From Eubacteriales bacterium (GTDB lineage: Bacteria; Bacillota; Clostridia; Peptostreptococcales; Anaerovoracaceae), in assembly GCA_028706405.1 (NCBI GenBank), contig JAQWBM010000002.1:1-64000 (forward strand): a stretch of 64,000 nt of DNA, given 5' to 3'. Below, in pieces: positions 44,127 through 53,407 of the stretch (position 1 is its first letter; the number at the start of each line of letters is the position of its first letter). Under the pieces are notes generated by a model. The model did not search any database. It was not told the origin of the DNA and saw only the letters and a list, made by a program, of their open reading frames with translations. Position numbers and translations under genes: made by a program.

Positions 44127-47100
44127 ATGGTACGTAGAATTTATGTTGAAAAGAAAAAAGGGTATGATATCGAGGCACAGGAACTCTTATCAGATTTTAA
44201 AGAAAATCTGCATCTGCAGGGATTATCTGCTGTACGAGTTATTAATCGGTATGATATTGAAGGAATTGATAATAACACTTACAATGCTGCGAAATATTCA
44301 ATTTTTGCTGAGCCTGCGATAGATATGGCCTACGATGAAGAGGTCCCAATCGATGCAGGCGCTTTATATTTTGCCGTTAAATATCTGCCCGGACAATTCG
44401 ATCAAAGAGCAGATTCTGCGGAGCAATGTATAAAACTGATGGAAGCAAGCTCAGAGCCAACGGTTCGTTTTGCAAGGCTGATAATTCTAATGGGAAATAT
44501 TTCACAGGAAGAATATGCAGAGGTGAAAAGATACTGTATAAATCCTGTTGATTCTCAGGAGGCGGATTTGCAGAAACCACAAGAGCTTGAAAGGCAAATT
44601 GCCGAACCGGAGAGCATAAGGACTGAGGATAATTTTATTGAAATGAATAATCAGCAACTGACAGCTTATAAAGCGGAACAGGGCTTCGCAATGAGCGAGG
44701 AAGATCTGCGATTTGTCAGAGAATACTTTTCAGATACAGAAAAACGAAATCCTACAGTCACTGAATTGAAGGTAATAGATACCTATTGGTCAGACCATTG
44801 CAGACATACGACATTTTTTACAAAGATTAATTCTGTTTCCTTTGAGAAAGGACCCTATTCTGAATTGGTTCATGCTGCCTTCCAGAGCTATCTAAAGGTG
44901 AGAGAAGCAGTTTATGAAAATTCAGAAAAAGATATGAGCCTGATGGATATGGCAGTTGTCGGAGCAAAGCACATCAGGAAAAAGGGACTATTGGACGATC
45001 TTGACGAGTCGGATGAAATCAATGCCTGCAGTATAAAGGTAAAAGCTGTAGTGGACGGCAAAGAAGAAGATTGGTTAGTCATGTTTAAAAATGAGACTCA
45101 TAATCATCCCACTGAGATAGAGCCATTTGGCGGTGCTGCCACTTGTCTTGGCGGAGCGATCAGGGATCCTCTGTCCGGCCGTGTTTATGTCTATCAGGCA
45201 ATGAGGGTAACGGGGAGCGGAGATCCTAGAAAGAGCATTGATGAAACACTTCCCGGCAAACTCCCCCAGAGGGTAATAACAAAAGATGCGGCAAAGGGAT
45301 ACAGCTCTTACGGAAATCAAATAGGAGTAGCCACAGGTCAGGTATCAGAGATTTACGATGAGGGGTATATTGCAAAGCGAATGGAATTAGGCGCGGTCAT
45401 AGGAGCGGCGCCTGCCTCCCATGTACAGCGTAAAAAGCCTGAAAAAGGAGACATGATCCTGCTCATCGGAGGTAAAACCGGAAGAGACGGTTGCGGAGGC
45501 GCTACCGGCTCCTCCAAAGGTCATACTGAGGAGTCGATAGTAAAATCAGGCGCAGAGGTACAAAAAGGAAATCCACCTGTTGAACGCAATATTCTGAGGC
45601 TCTTCCGAAGGGAAGAAGCGGCAAGATTGATAAAAAAATGCAATGATTTCGGCGCAGGAGGGGTTTCGGTAGCAATAGGTGAGTTGGCCGATGGAATCGA
45701 TGTAAATTTAGACCTTGTTCCAAAGAAATATGACGATCTGGATGGAACGGAGCTCGCTATTTCTGAATCCCAGGAAAGAATGGCTGCAGTCATATCGGAA
45801 AAGGATGTGGAAAAGTTTATCCGGTACGCAGAGGAAGAAAATTTAGAGGCGGTTGCGATTGCACGTGTAACAGATCTCAACAGATTCCGAATGTACTGGA
45901 GAGGAGACTGTATTCTGGATTTAAGCAGGGAATTTCTGGACTCAAACGGTGTAAAACAGGAAATCGATATTTACGTGCCGGAGAGAGAGCTTGATTTAGG
46001 ACCGACAGAAGAATTAAGCGGAAATATTGGAAAAGCAGGCATAACGGAGCTTTTGAAGGATTTGAATTGCTGCAGTCAAAAAGGCTTGACTGATATGTTC
46101 GATAGTACCATAGGCGCTGCTACCATTTTGATGCCCTTAGGAGGGAAATATCAGCTTTCCCCGGCAGCAGGCATGGCATCCAAGCTCCCGGTCACAAATG
46201 GATTTACAGATACAGCAACAATGATGGCTTATGGATTCGACCCGAAGCTATCAGCAGCAAGCCCATTTCATGGCGCTTATTATGCAGTGATCGATTCGAT
46301 AACAAAAATTGCAGCTATGGGAGGAGATTATTCCAAAGTCAGATTGACCTTTCAGGAATACTTTGAAAAATTGGGACAAGACCCGGTTCGCTGGAGCAAG
46401 CCTTTTACTGCATTGCTGGGAGCGCTCAAGGCTCAAATCGAACTGGACATTCCATCGATCGGCGGCAAAGACAGCATGTCCGGATCCTTCATGGACATCC
46501 ATGTACCGCCGACCCTGGTTTCCTTTGCAATAAGTGTTGCGAACGCGAACGAGATCGTATCCACAGAACTGAAAAAGGAGAATAGCAAGCTTGTCTATAT
46601 TACCGCTGACCGCAATGAACAGCAGATGCTGGACCTTGAGCAATACAAAGTTAATATGAAAAGAGTCCATGAATTGGCTTTAGAAGGTAAGATTTTATCC
46701 GCAAATACAGTAGGAACAGGCGGAATATTCGTTTCACTGGTTCAAATGGCTGTCGGCAACATGATCGGTGCCGATTTGAAAGGTGTGACTGATAAAGAAC
46801 TTCGGAACCCTTACTATGGTGCACTACTGCTTGAAATACCGGAAAATGAAAATACCGATGAGTTAATGGCAGGTACCAGTTATAAAGTGATCGGGAATAC
46901 TTCTAACAATAGCTCGATTACGATTGAGACCGAGGCTCATGAAACTAAGGCAGGAGAGACGATCACTATAAAGCTTGATGAAATCCGTAAGATCTGGACC
47001 GAGCCGCTGGAAGGGATATTCCCTACAAAAAGAAAGATCAAGTCAAATGAAATAATTCAAAACCCTGAGCCAATTTCCTATAATATAAGATCCAATTACA

Positions 47101-47918
47101 GATCTGCTGTAAAAATTGCCAAGCCGCAAATTTTCATGCCCGTATTTCCCGGCACTAACAGTGAAGCAGATTCAAAGCAAGCATTTGAAAAGGCAGGCGG
47201 GGTAGTTGATATTCAGATATTAAGGAATTTAAGCCAGGCGGATTGGAACAGGTCTATAATTGAAATGGAAAAGCGTATCCGAAACAGCCAGATTATCATG
47301 ATCCCGGGAGGTCTTAGCGTAGGCAATGAACCTGATGGTTCTGCCAAATTCATTACCGCGGTTTTCCGCAATCCCGCAATCAGGGAAGCAGTAGAAGATC
47401 TGCTGAATCAAAGGGATGGTCTAATGCTGGGGATTTGCAACGGATTTCAGGCACTGATAAAGCTGGGTCTTGTACCATACGGGGTAATTACAGAACCTGA
47501 TGAAGGAAATCCCACCTTGACCTACAACCGCATTGGAAGGTATACTTCCTCTATGATAAGGACAAGAGTAGCATCAGTAAAATCTCCGTGGCTTGTCAAT
47601 GTGGAGATAGGAGATATTCATACTATACCGATTTCTAACGGAGAGGGTCGATTTATTGCAGAACAGGATGTGATTCAGCAGCTCCTGAAAAACGGTCAAA
47701 TTGCGACCCAATATGTCGATCTAAACGGGATGCCTTCCATGAATGGAGGATATAATCCTAATGAATCGATGCTGGCAGTTGAAGGGATCACCTCTCCTGA
47801 CGGAAGGGTCTTTGGTAAGATGGGTCATTCAGAAAGAATAGGCAAGAACCTTTATAAGAATGTTCCGGGAAATAATGATCAAAAGATCTTTGAAGCAGGA
47901 ATCGCATATTTTAAATAG
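44127..47918 (+). CDS. purL: Phosphoribosylformylglycinamidine synthase, single-chain clostridial type
   Basis: This 1263-residue enzyme makes FGAM from FGAR, ATP and glutamine. It fuses an N-terminal PurS-like region, the tandem AIRS-like ATP-binding core (TYWSDHCRHTTF, FKNETHNHPTEIEPFGGAATCLGG, GGKTGRDGCGGATGSS) and a C-terminal class I glutaminase with the nucleophile in LMLGICNGFQAL and the base in GHSERIG. All catalytic parts look intact. GAGGAGG stands before the ATG. It heads the purine cluster, and 211 bases with a long inverted repeat separate it from purE. Confidence 0.96.
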   Translation: MVRRIYVEKKKGYDIEAQELLSDFKENLHLQGLSAVRVINRYDIEGIDNNTYNAAKYSIFAEPAIDMAYDEEVPIDAGALYFAVKYLPGQFDQRADSAEQCIKLMEASSEPTVRFARLIILMGNISQEEYAEVKRYCINPVDSQEADLQKPQELERQIAEPESIRTEDNFIEMNNQQLTAYKAEQGFAMSEEDLRFVREYFSDTEKRNPTVTELKVIDTYWSDHCRHTTFFTKINSVSFEKGPYSELVHAAFQSYLKVREAVYENSEKDMSLMDMAVVGAKHIRKKGLLDDLDESDEINACSIKVKAVVDGKEEDWLVMFKNETHNHPTEIEPFGGAATCLGGAIRDPLSGRVYVYQAMRVTGSGDPRKSIDETLPGKLPQRVITKDAAKGYSSYGNQIGVATGQVSEIYDEGYIAKRMELGAVIGAAPASHVQRKKPEKGDMILLIGGKTGRDGCGGATGSSKGHTEESIVKSGAEVQKGNPPVERNILRLFRREEAARLIKKCNDFGAGGVSVAIGELADGIDVNLDLVPKKYDDLDGTELAISESQERMAAVISEKDVEKFIRYAEEENLEAVAIARVTDLNRFRMYWRGDCILDLSREFLDSNGVKQEIDIYVPERELDLGPTEELSGNIGKAGITELLKDLNCCSQKGLTDMFDSTIGAATILMPLGGKYQLSPAAGMASKLPVTNGFTDTATMMAYGFDPKLSAASPFHGAYYAVIDSITKIAAMGGDYSKVRLTFQEYFEKLGQDPVRWSKPFTALLGALKAQIELDIPSIGGKDSMSGSFMDIHVPPTLVSFAISVANANEIVSTELKKENSKLVYITADRNEQQMLDLEQYKVNMKRVHELALEGKILSANTVGTGGIFVSLVQMAVGNMIGADLKGVTDKELRNPYYGALLLEIPENENTDELMAGTSYKVIGNTSNNSSITIETEAHETKAGETITIKLDEIRKIWTEPLEGIFPTKRKIKSNEIIQNPEPISYNIRSNYRSAVKIAKPQIFMPVFPGTNSEADSKQAFEKAGGVVDIQILRNLSQADWNRSIIEMEKRIRNSQIIMIPGGLSVGNEPDGSAKFITAVFRNPAIREAVEDLLNQRDGLMLGICNGFQALIKLGLVPYGVITEPDEGNPTLTYNRIGRYTSSMIRTRVASVKSPWLVNVEIGDIHTIPISNGEGRFIAEQDVIQQLLKNGQIATQYVDLNGMPSMNGGYNPNESMLAVEGITSPDGRVFGKMGHSERIGKNLYKNVPGNNDQKIFEAGIAYFK

Positions 47919-47970
47919 TCAATATTGTGTGCCTGCCGAGATGTATCCCCTTGGAAACCGTCATGCGTGT

Positions 47971-48021
47971 GCATTAAGCAAAAAAGACAATTCAGATTGC
48001 GCAGGATTTTTTGCTTAATGC
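47971..48021. repeat. Perfect 15-bp inverted repeat between purL and purE
   Basis: GCATTAAGCAAAAAA (47971-47985) and TTTTTTGCTTAATGC (48007-48021) are exact reverse complements with a 21-base centre; outside them TGCG/CGCA continue the symmetry loosely. No T-run follows the hairpin on the plus strand. The downstream stretch to 48110 is GC-rich with short repeats of GAACG/GCGAGA and an ATGTAT/ATACAT stem, unlike the neighbouring genes. A dispersed repeat or a leader controlling purE are both possible. Confidence 0.6.
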
Positions 48022-48129
48022 AAGGCGCAGAGAACGAGCGAGATGCGCATGTATACAGACATACATAAGCGAACGCGAGAGACACTGCAACGCAGCAGTA
48101 AGAAAAAAAGACAAGCAAAGGAGGAAGTT

Positions 48130-48609
48130 ATGAAAGTTGCTATAGTAATGGGAAGCAAATCAGATTACTCAGCTGTAGAAAGAACACAGTCAGTATTGGA
48201 AGAATTCGGCGTAGACTATGAAACGCGAATCATTTCGGCCCACAGGACACCGAGAATTGCCGAAGAGTTTGCTTCAAAGGCTGAAGAAAACGGGATTGAA
48301 GTGATAATTGCGGCAGCCGGAAAAGCGGCACATTTAGGCGGTGTCCTGTCCGCATATACTGCCATGCCGGTTATCGGACTGCCTATAAAATCTTCTACCC
48401 TTGACGGACTGGACGCTTTGCTCTCTATTGTTCAAATGCCCAAAGGTGTTCCGGTTGCCACAGTGGCCATTGACGGAGCAGAAAATGCAGGACTATTGGC
48501 GATACAAATCCTTTCTGTAAAATATCCGGAGCTGAGAGAGAAGATGAAGAAATATAAAAAGAAAATGGAAGACGATATTATGAAACAAGATAAGGAATTG
48601 AAAGGATAA
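48130..48609 (+). CDS. purE: PurE, N5-carboxyaminoimidazole ribonucleotide mutase (class I type)
   Basis: The protein opens KVAIVMGSKSDYSAVE, has ISAHRTPRIAEEF and AAGKAAHLGGVLSAYTAMPVIG, and SLDALLS-like LDGLDALLSIVQMPKGVPVATVAI, fitting class I PurE. Class I normally needs PurK to make N5-CAIR, but no purK is in the cluster. Length is 159 residues with a lysine-rich tail. ATG 48130 has AAGGAGGA just before it; an in-frame ATG at 48043 would translate the repeat-rich leader and is rejected. Confidence 0.94.
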   Translation: MKVAIVMGSKSDYSAVERTQSVLEEFGVDYETRIISAHRTPRIAEEFASKAEENGIEVIIAAAGKAAHLGGVLSAYTAMPVIGLPIKSSTLDGLDALLSIVQMPKGVPVATVAIDGAENAGLLAIQILSVKYPELREKMKKYKKKMEDDIMKQDKELKG

Positions 48610-48700
48610 TGTAACGAAAATAGTATTCAATCAGGTTATTCGTTTGCTTGTTGATTTAATAAGTAAAAGATTAGGATGACAGAAAGGAATAGGTGTCGCA

Positions 48701-49732
48701 ATGGGTGCAAAATTAACCTATAAGGATGCGGGGGTAGACACAAAGGAAGGCGAAAAAGCAGTTCGGCTTATGAAGGAACATGTAAAAAAGACCTTTAATG
48801 CCAATGTTCTTACAGGTTTGGGCAGCTTCGGAAGTCTTTTCAAACTGGACTTGACAGGAATCAAGGAACCCATACTCGTAGCAGGAACCGATGGAGTCGG
48901 AACAAAGCTTAAGATTGCATTTATGGTAGATAAACATGATACTGTTGGACAGGATTGTGTCGCGATGTGTGTAAATGACGTTCTTTGTCAGGGCGCAAAG
49001 CCGTTATTCTTTCTTGATTATATTGCTACCGGTAAGGTCAATGCGGAGAAGGTGGCTGATATCGTTAAAGGAGTTTCAGACGGCTGTATCATAGGAGAGT
49101 GTGCTCTCGTTGGTGGTGAAACAGCAGAAATGCCAGACTTTTATGCCGATGGAGAGTATGACATGGCTGGTTTTGCTGTTGGCGTTGTGGATCGTTCCAG
49201 GATAATTGACGGTTCTCAAATAAAAAAAGGGAATATTCTTGTAGGGCTCCCGTCCAGTGGATTACATAGCAACGGATATTCATTGGTAAGAAAGCTGTTT
49301 TTTGAAATAATGAAGCTGCAGGTAAATGATTATGTGGCAGAGATTGGCAAGACGGTAGGAAATTCATTGATCACGCCTACTAAGATCTATACAAAGGCAT
49401 GCAATGCAGTTCTTGCAAAAGAAACTGTGAATGGTATCATACACATCACCGGAGGAGGATTTTTTGAAAATATTCCAAGAATCATTCCGGAAGGGTTGGG
49501 AGTCAGAATCGACATAGGGAGTTGGAATGTACTCCCGATTTTTGAGTATATACAAAGATGTGGGAATATAGCCCGAAATGAAATGTTTGCGACCTTCAAC
49601 ATGGGTGTTGGGATGATCATAGTGATTGATAGTGAGAGAGCAGAAACGATAATGGATTTATTGAAGGAAGTAGGAGAAGAGCCACGTATTATCGGAGAAG
49701 TCGTCAGCGGAGAAGGAGTCTGTTTATGTTAA
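48701..49732 (+). CDS. purM: Phosphoribosylformylglycinamidine cyclo-ligase (AIR synthetase)
   Basis: PurM closes the imidazole ring of AIR. Family motifs are YKDAGVDTKEGEKAV, LVAGTDGVGTKLKIAF, GQDCVAMCVNDVLCQGAKPLFFLDY in parts, GGETAEMPDFY and HITGGGFFENIPRIIP. Length of 343 residues is normal. It overlaps purN by 7 bases (ATGTTAA), so purM and purN are translationally coupled. Confidence 0.96.
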   Translation: MGAKLTYKDAGVDTKEGEKAVRLMKEHVKKTFNANVLTGLGSFGSLFKLDLTGIKEPILVAGTDGVGTKLKIAFMVDKHDTVGQDCVAMCVNDVLCQGAKPLFFLDYIATGKVNAEKVADIVKGVSDGCIIGECALVGGETAEMPDFYADGEYDMAGFAVGVVDRSRIIDGSQIKKGNILVGLPSSGLHSNGYSLVRKLFFEIMKLQVNDYVAEIGKTVGNSLITPTKIYTKACNAVLAKETVNGIIHITGGGFFENIPRIIPEGLGVRIDIGSWNVLPIFEYIQRCGNIARNEMFATFNMGVGMIIVIDSERAETIMDLLKEVGEEPRIIGEVVSGEGVCLC

Positions 49733-50331
49733 GGATAACAGTATTGGTATCCGGCGGTGGAACGAATTTGCAGGCTGTCATTGACGGGATCGAAAGCGGA
49801 TTCATTCAAGACGCGGAGATTGGTCTTGTGATTTCCAGCAATCCAAAGGCCTATTCTCTGGAAAGAGCAAAAAAACATAACATAAAGTACATGGTCATTG
49901 GCAAGACAAATTATCCGGATGCGGAAGCCAGAACAAATGCACTCATAAATGCACTGGATGAAGCAAAAACAGATTTGATTATTCTGGCCGGATACATGAG
50001 TATTTTAGATTCAAAAATGATTGAAGCTTATCGCGGAAGAATAATAAATATACATCCTTCCCTTATCCCTCAGTTCTGCGGACAGGGTTTTTATGGAAAG
50101 CATGTCCATGAGGCTGTGCTTGCATCAGGCGTTTCAGAAACAGGGGCCACTGTTCATTATGTTGACGAGGGAATAGATACAGGTCCGATCATTTTGCAGG
50201 AGAAAGTTCCTGTATTGGAAGGAGATACAGCAGACACTTTGGCGGCAAGAGTTTTAAAAACTGAACATAAAATATTGAGGGAAGCGCTCAAAATTGTAAT
50301 TGCTTCAATTAATAAAAAGGGAGATAGATAA
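49726..50331 (+). CDS. purN: Phosphoribosylglycinamide formyltransferase
   Basis: PurN formylates GAR from 10-formyl-THF. Catalytic Asn-His lie in IINIHPSLIPQFCGQGFYG and the Asp in HYVDEGIDTGPII; VSGGGTNLQAVID binds phosphate. Length of 201 residues is usual. The start overlaps purM and the stop overlaps the purF start by one base (TAATG), so purM-purN-purF is a tightly coupled block. Confidence 0.95.
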   Translation: MLRITVLVSGGGTNLQAVIDGIESGFIQDAEIGLVISSNPKAYSLERAKKHNIKYMVIGKTNYPDAEARTNALINALDEAKTDLIILAGYMSILDSKMIEAYRGRIINIHPSLIPQFCGQGFYGKHVHEAVLASGVSETGATVHYVDEGIDTGPIILQEKVPVLEGDTADTLAARVLKTEHKILREALKIVIASINKKGDR

Positions 50332-51740
50332 TGGGCGGTTTATTTGGGGTAGTATCAAACAGTGATTGCGTTACAGACTTATTTTTCGGGACGGATTATC
50401 ATTCACACCTTGGAACCAAGAGAGGGGGGATGTGTGTTTACGGAGATAATGGCTTTGATAGAGCTATCCATGACATTGAAAATTCCCCGTTTCGAACGAA
50501 GTTTGAAAAAGAAGTGGACGAGATGACCGGAATCATGGGAATCGGCTGCATCAGTGACGCTGAGCCTCAGCCGCTGACGGTTTTCAGCAGAATGGGCGAT
50601 TATTCCATTGGTACGGTTGGCAGGATCAACAATAAGAAACAGCTGGTGAATGAGCTGTTGCAGAACGGATGCAGTCAATTCATGTCTATGAGCGGCGGGG
50701 AAATCAACAATACGGAGCTTGTTGCCGCGCTGATTTCAACAGAAGATGATTATATAAAAGGAATTCGGTATGCGCAGGAAAAAATAGAAGGCTCCATTAC
50801 TATCTTGCTTATGACACAGGAGGGAATTTACGCTGCGAGAGATAAATACGGAAGAACTCCTCTGATTATCGGTAAAAAGAAAGGGAGCTACTGTGCCGCG
50901 TCAGAATCCTTTGCATTCATAAATCTAGGGTATCGTCCTGCGATGGAGCTCGGACCGGCAGAAATTGTTTTTCTCACTCCATCCGGCTTTGGAACCATAG
51001 CTGAACCGGGAGGAAAACTGAGAATATGTACCTTCCTGTGGACCTATTTTGGATATCCCACTTCCACCTATGAAGGAATCAATGTAGAGGAAATGAGATA
51101 TAGAAACGGTTCAAAAATAGCCGAGAAAGACCCTGGTATCAAGGCTGACTATGTTGCCGGTGTGCCCGACAGCGGCACTGCTCATGCATTGGGATATGCC
51201 AATAAATCAGGGATACCGTTTGCCAGACCGTTAATAAAGTATACACCTACCTGGCCGAGGAGTTTTACTCCTCAGAGTCAGAAAACCAGGGAGCTTATCG
51301 CGCGCATGAAGCTCATACCGGTCCATAATCTTATCAAAGGAAAGAAATTAGTCATAATTGATGATTCCATTGTAAGAGGAACACAGCTGACCGGCACAGT
51401 AAAATATCTATACGAGCATGGGGCAAAGGAAATACATGTCAGATCGGCATGCCCTCCGACAATGTTCGGCTGCAAGTATCTGAACTTCACCAGAACTGTG
51501 AGCGATATGGATTTGATTACCAGAAGTACAATAGAAAAGCTGGAAGGCGGAAAAGTTAAGCGGGAAGTTTTAGAAGAATATGTTGATAGTAAAAGTAAAC
51601 GGCATGCAAATATGGTGGAGGAAATCAGGAAACAATTGAACTTTACCAGCCTGAAATATCACACACTTGAGGATACGATAAAATCCGTGGGTATTGGCAA
51701 ATGCAAGCTGTGTACTTATTGCTGGAGTGGAAAGGAATAG
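50331..51740 (+). CDS. purF: Amidophosphoribosyltransferase-like protein lacking the glutaminase cysteine
   Basis: PurF makes phosphoribosylamine from PRPP. The C-terminal phosphoribosyltransferase domain is intact: LVIIDDSIVRGTQLTG (PRPP loop, about 340-352), GVPDSGTAHALGYA and the iron-sulfur-type cysteines RSACPPTMFGC and CKLCTYC. The N-terminal Ntn-glutaminase domain begins MGGLFGVV where active enzymes have CGVFGI, so the nucleophilic N-terminal Cys is Gly; the HNGNL and SDSE segments are also altered (TVGRINN, MSMSGGE). It may therefore use free ammonia or an outside amide donor. Position in the cluster makes a PurF role likely. Length 469. Confidence 0.85.
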   Translation: MGGLFGVVSNSDCVTDLFFGTDYHSHLGTKRGGMCVYGDNGFDRAIHDIENSPFRTKFEKEVDEMTGIMGIGCISDAEPQPLTVFSRMGDYSIGTVGRINNKKQLVNELLQNGCSQFMSMSGGEINNTELVAALISTEDDYIKGIRYAQEKIEGSITILLMTQEGIYAARDKYGRTPLIIGKKKGSYCAASESFAFINLGYRPAMELGPAEIVFLTPSGFGTIAEPGGKLRICTFLWTYFGYPTSTYEGINVEEMRYRNGSKIAEKDPGIKADYVAGVPDSGTAHALGYANKSGIPFARPLIKYTPTWPRSFTPQSQKTRELIARMKLIPVHNLIKGKKLVIIDDSIVRGTQLTGTVKYLYEHGAKEIHVRSACPPTMFGCKYLNFTRTVSDMDLITRSTIEKLEGGKVKREVLEEYVDSKSKRHANMVEEIRKQLNFTSLKYHTLEDTIKSVGIGKCKLCTYCWSGKE

Positions 51741-51746
51741 AATGAT

Positions 51747-53282
51747 ATGAGAGCGTTGATTAGTGTATCAGATAAAACAGGTGTATTGGGATTCGCCAAG
51801 GAATTAAAAAAGCTGGGGGTTAATATCATTTCTACAGGCGGAACAGCAGCTAAGCTAAAAGAAGCAGGGGTTGATGTCATAGGTATCTCCGAAGTAACAG
51901 ACTTTCCGGAATGCCTGGACGGTAGGGTCAAGACACTGCATCCGGCTGTCCATGGAGGAATTCTCGCAATGCGTGATAACCCTGATCATATGAAACAGCT
52001 GGAGAATCTGAAAATAGAAACTATCGATATAGTTGCAATCAATTTATATCCGTTTAAAGAAACAATATTAAAACCGTCGGTAAAACTTGAGGATGCCATT
52101 GAGAACATCGATATCGGAGGACCGACTATGCTTCGCTCTGCAGCCAAAAACCACAGGGATGTCGTTGTGATTTGTGATCCGGGGGATTACAGTGTTGTAA
52201 TCAGTGAAATAAAAGAAAAGGGAGAGGTATCCTACGAAACGAAGTATCGGCTTGCATTGAAGGTGTTCCGGCATACCGCAGCCTATGATGCTATGATTGC
52301 AGATTACCTGAGAAAGGAAATCGAGGGAGCGCTTCCGGACAATCTGACTTTAACATTTGAAAAGGTTCAGAATCTGAGATATGGAGAAAATCCGCATCAA
52401 AAGGCTTATTATTATAAAGAGGTCCGGCCATATCCGGGCGCTATGGTAAATGCAGTCCAATTGCATGGGAAAGAACTTTCCTTCAATAATATCAATGATA
52501 CCAATGGCGCGCTGCAAGCACTTAAGGAATTTGAGGAACCAACGGTGGTAGCTGTAAAGCATGCCAATCCTTGCGGAGTAGGAAGTGGGAAAGATATTTA
52601 TGAAGCCTACATTAAAGCATATGAGGCGGATCCCGTTTCAATTTTTGGCGGGATCGTGGCAGCTAACCGTACTGTTGATAAGGCAACTGCGGAAGAAATC
52701 AATAAAATATTTGTTGAAATAGTTATTGCACCGGATTTTACTGAAGATGCGATTGCAGTTTTAACACAAAAGAAAAATTTACGTTTGCTGAAGCTGAATG
52801 ATATTCTTGCAAAGACACCGAAGGACGCTTTTGACCTGAAAAAGGTCAGCGGCGGCATTTTAGTTCAGGAAATAGATCATGAGCTTTACAGCGATGAGGA
52901 TATAAATGTCGTTACTGACCGGATTCCAACGGAAAAGGAAATGGAAGACTTGAGGTTTGCCATGAAGGTGGTCAAGCATATTAAATCCAATGGAATCGTT
53001 ATAGCAAAGGAAGGAAAAACGATCGGAATAGGGCCGGGGCAGGTCAATCGTATATGGGCTGTTGAGAATTCTATTAAACAGGCAACGGATAAAACAGAGG
53101 GAGCAGTATTGGCGTCAGATGCTTTCTTCCCCTTTGACGATTGCGTTACAGCTGCGGCGGAGGCAGGCATCACAGCCATTATTCAGCCAGGAGGTTCGAT
53201 CCGTGATGAGGATTCTATCAATAAGGCTAATGAGCTGGGGATTGCGATGGTGTTTACAGGTGTTAGGCATTTTAAACATTAG
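51747..53282 (+). CDS. purH: Bifunctional AICAR transformylase/IMP cyclohydrolase
   Basis: PurH performs the last two steps to IMP. The N-terminal MGS-like cyclohydrolase domain ([47 protein letters not shown]) and the C-terminal transformylase ([36 protein letters not shown]) are both complete. Length is 511 residues. It follows purF after six bases. A long hairpin lies downstream, before purD. Confidence 0.97.
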   Translation: MRALISVSDKTGVLGFAKELKKLGVNIISTGGTAAKLKEAGVDVIGISEVTDFPECLDGRVKTLHPAVHGGILAMRDNPDHMKQLENLKIETIDIVAINLYPFKETILKPSVKLEDAIENIDIGGPTMLRSAAKNHRDVVVICDPGDYSVVISEIKEKGEVSYETKYRLALKVFRHTAAYDAMIADYLRKEIEGALPDNLTLTFEKVQNLRYGENPHQKAYYYKEVRPYPGAMVNAVQLHGKELSFNNINDTNGALQALKEFEEPTVVAVKHANPCGVGSGKDIYEAYIKAYEADPVSIFGGIVAANRTVDKATAEEINKIFVEIVIAPDFTEDAIAVLTQKKNLRLLKLNDILAKTPKDAFDLKKVSGGILVQEIDHELYSDEDINVVTDRIPTEKEMEDLRFAMKVVKHIKSNGIVIAKEGKTIGIGPGQVNRIWAVENSIKQATDKTEGAVLASDAFFPFDDCVTAAAEAGITAIIQPGGSIRDEDSINKANELGIAMVFTGVRHFKH

Positions 53283-53287
53283 GATTT

Positions 53288-53390
53288 GGTTTGCCTTTGG
53301 CTAACGAAAATATATATCCAAAGGCAAACCCACTCGGGTTAATAAACGAACAAACAGTTCATAATACGAGGGTCTTTACTGCCAGTAAAG
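53288..53390. promoter_or_regulatory. Two hairpins in the purH-purD gap
   Basis: GGTTTGCCTTTGG (53288-53300) and CCAAAGGCAAACC (53318-53330) form a perfect 13-bp stem beginning a few bases after the purH stop, without a T-run. A second stem CTTTACT/AGTAAAG (53374-53380 with 53384-53390) ends 17 bases before the purD start. The pair may tune purD expression or protect the upstream mRNA end. Confidence 0.5.
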
Positions 53391-53407
53391 GTCTAACAGG
53401 AGGATAA

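Noticed and set aside
43960-44322. Open frame of 120 codons at the purL start
   Set aside because: It overlaps the promoter, leader hairpin and first part of purL in another frame, with no motif and no ribosome site.
47971-48021. Rho-independent terminator between purL and purE
   Set aside because: The T-run lies inside the 3' arm of the stem and is followed by GC-rich sequence instead of a free U-tract; operon order argues for read-through.
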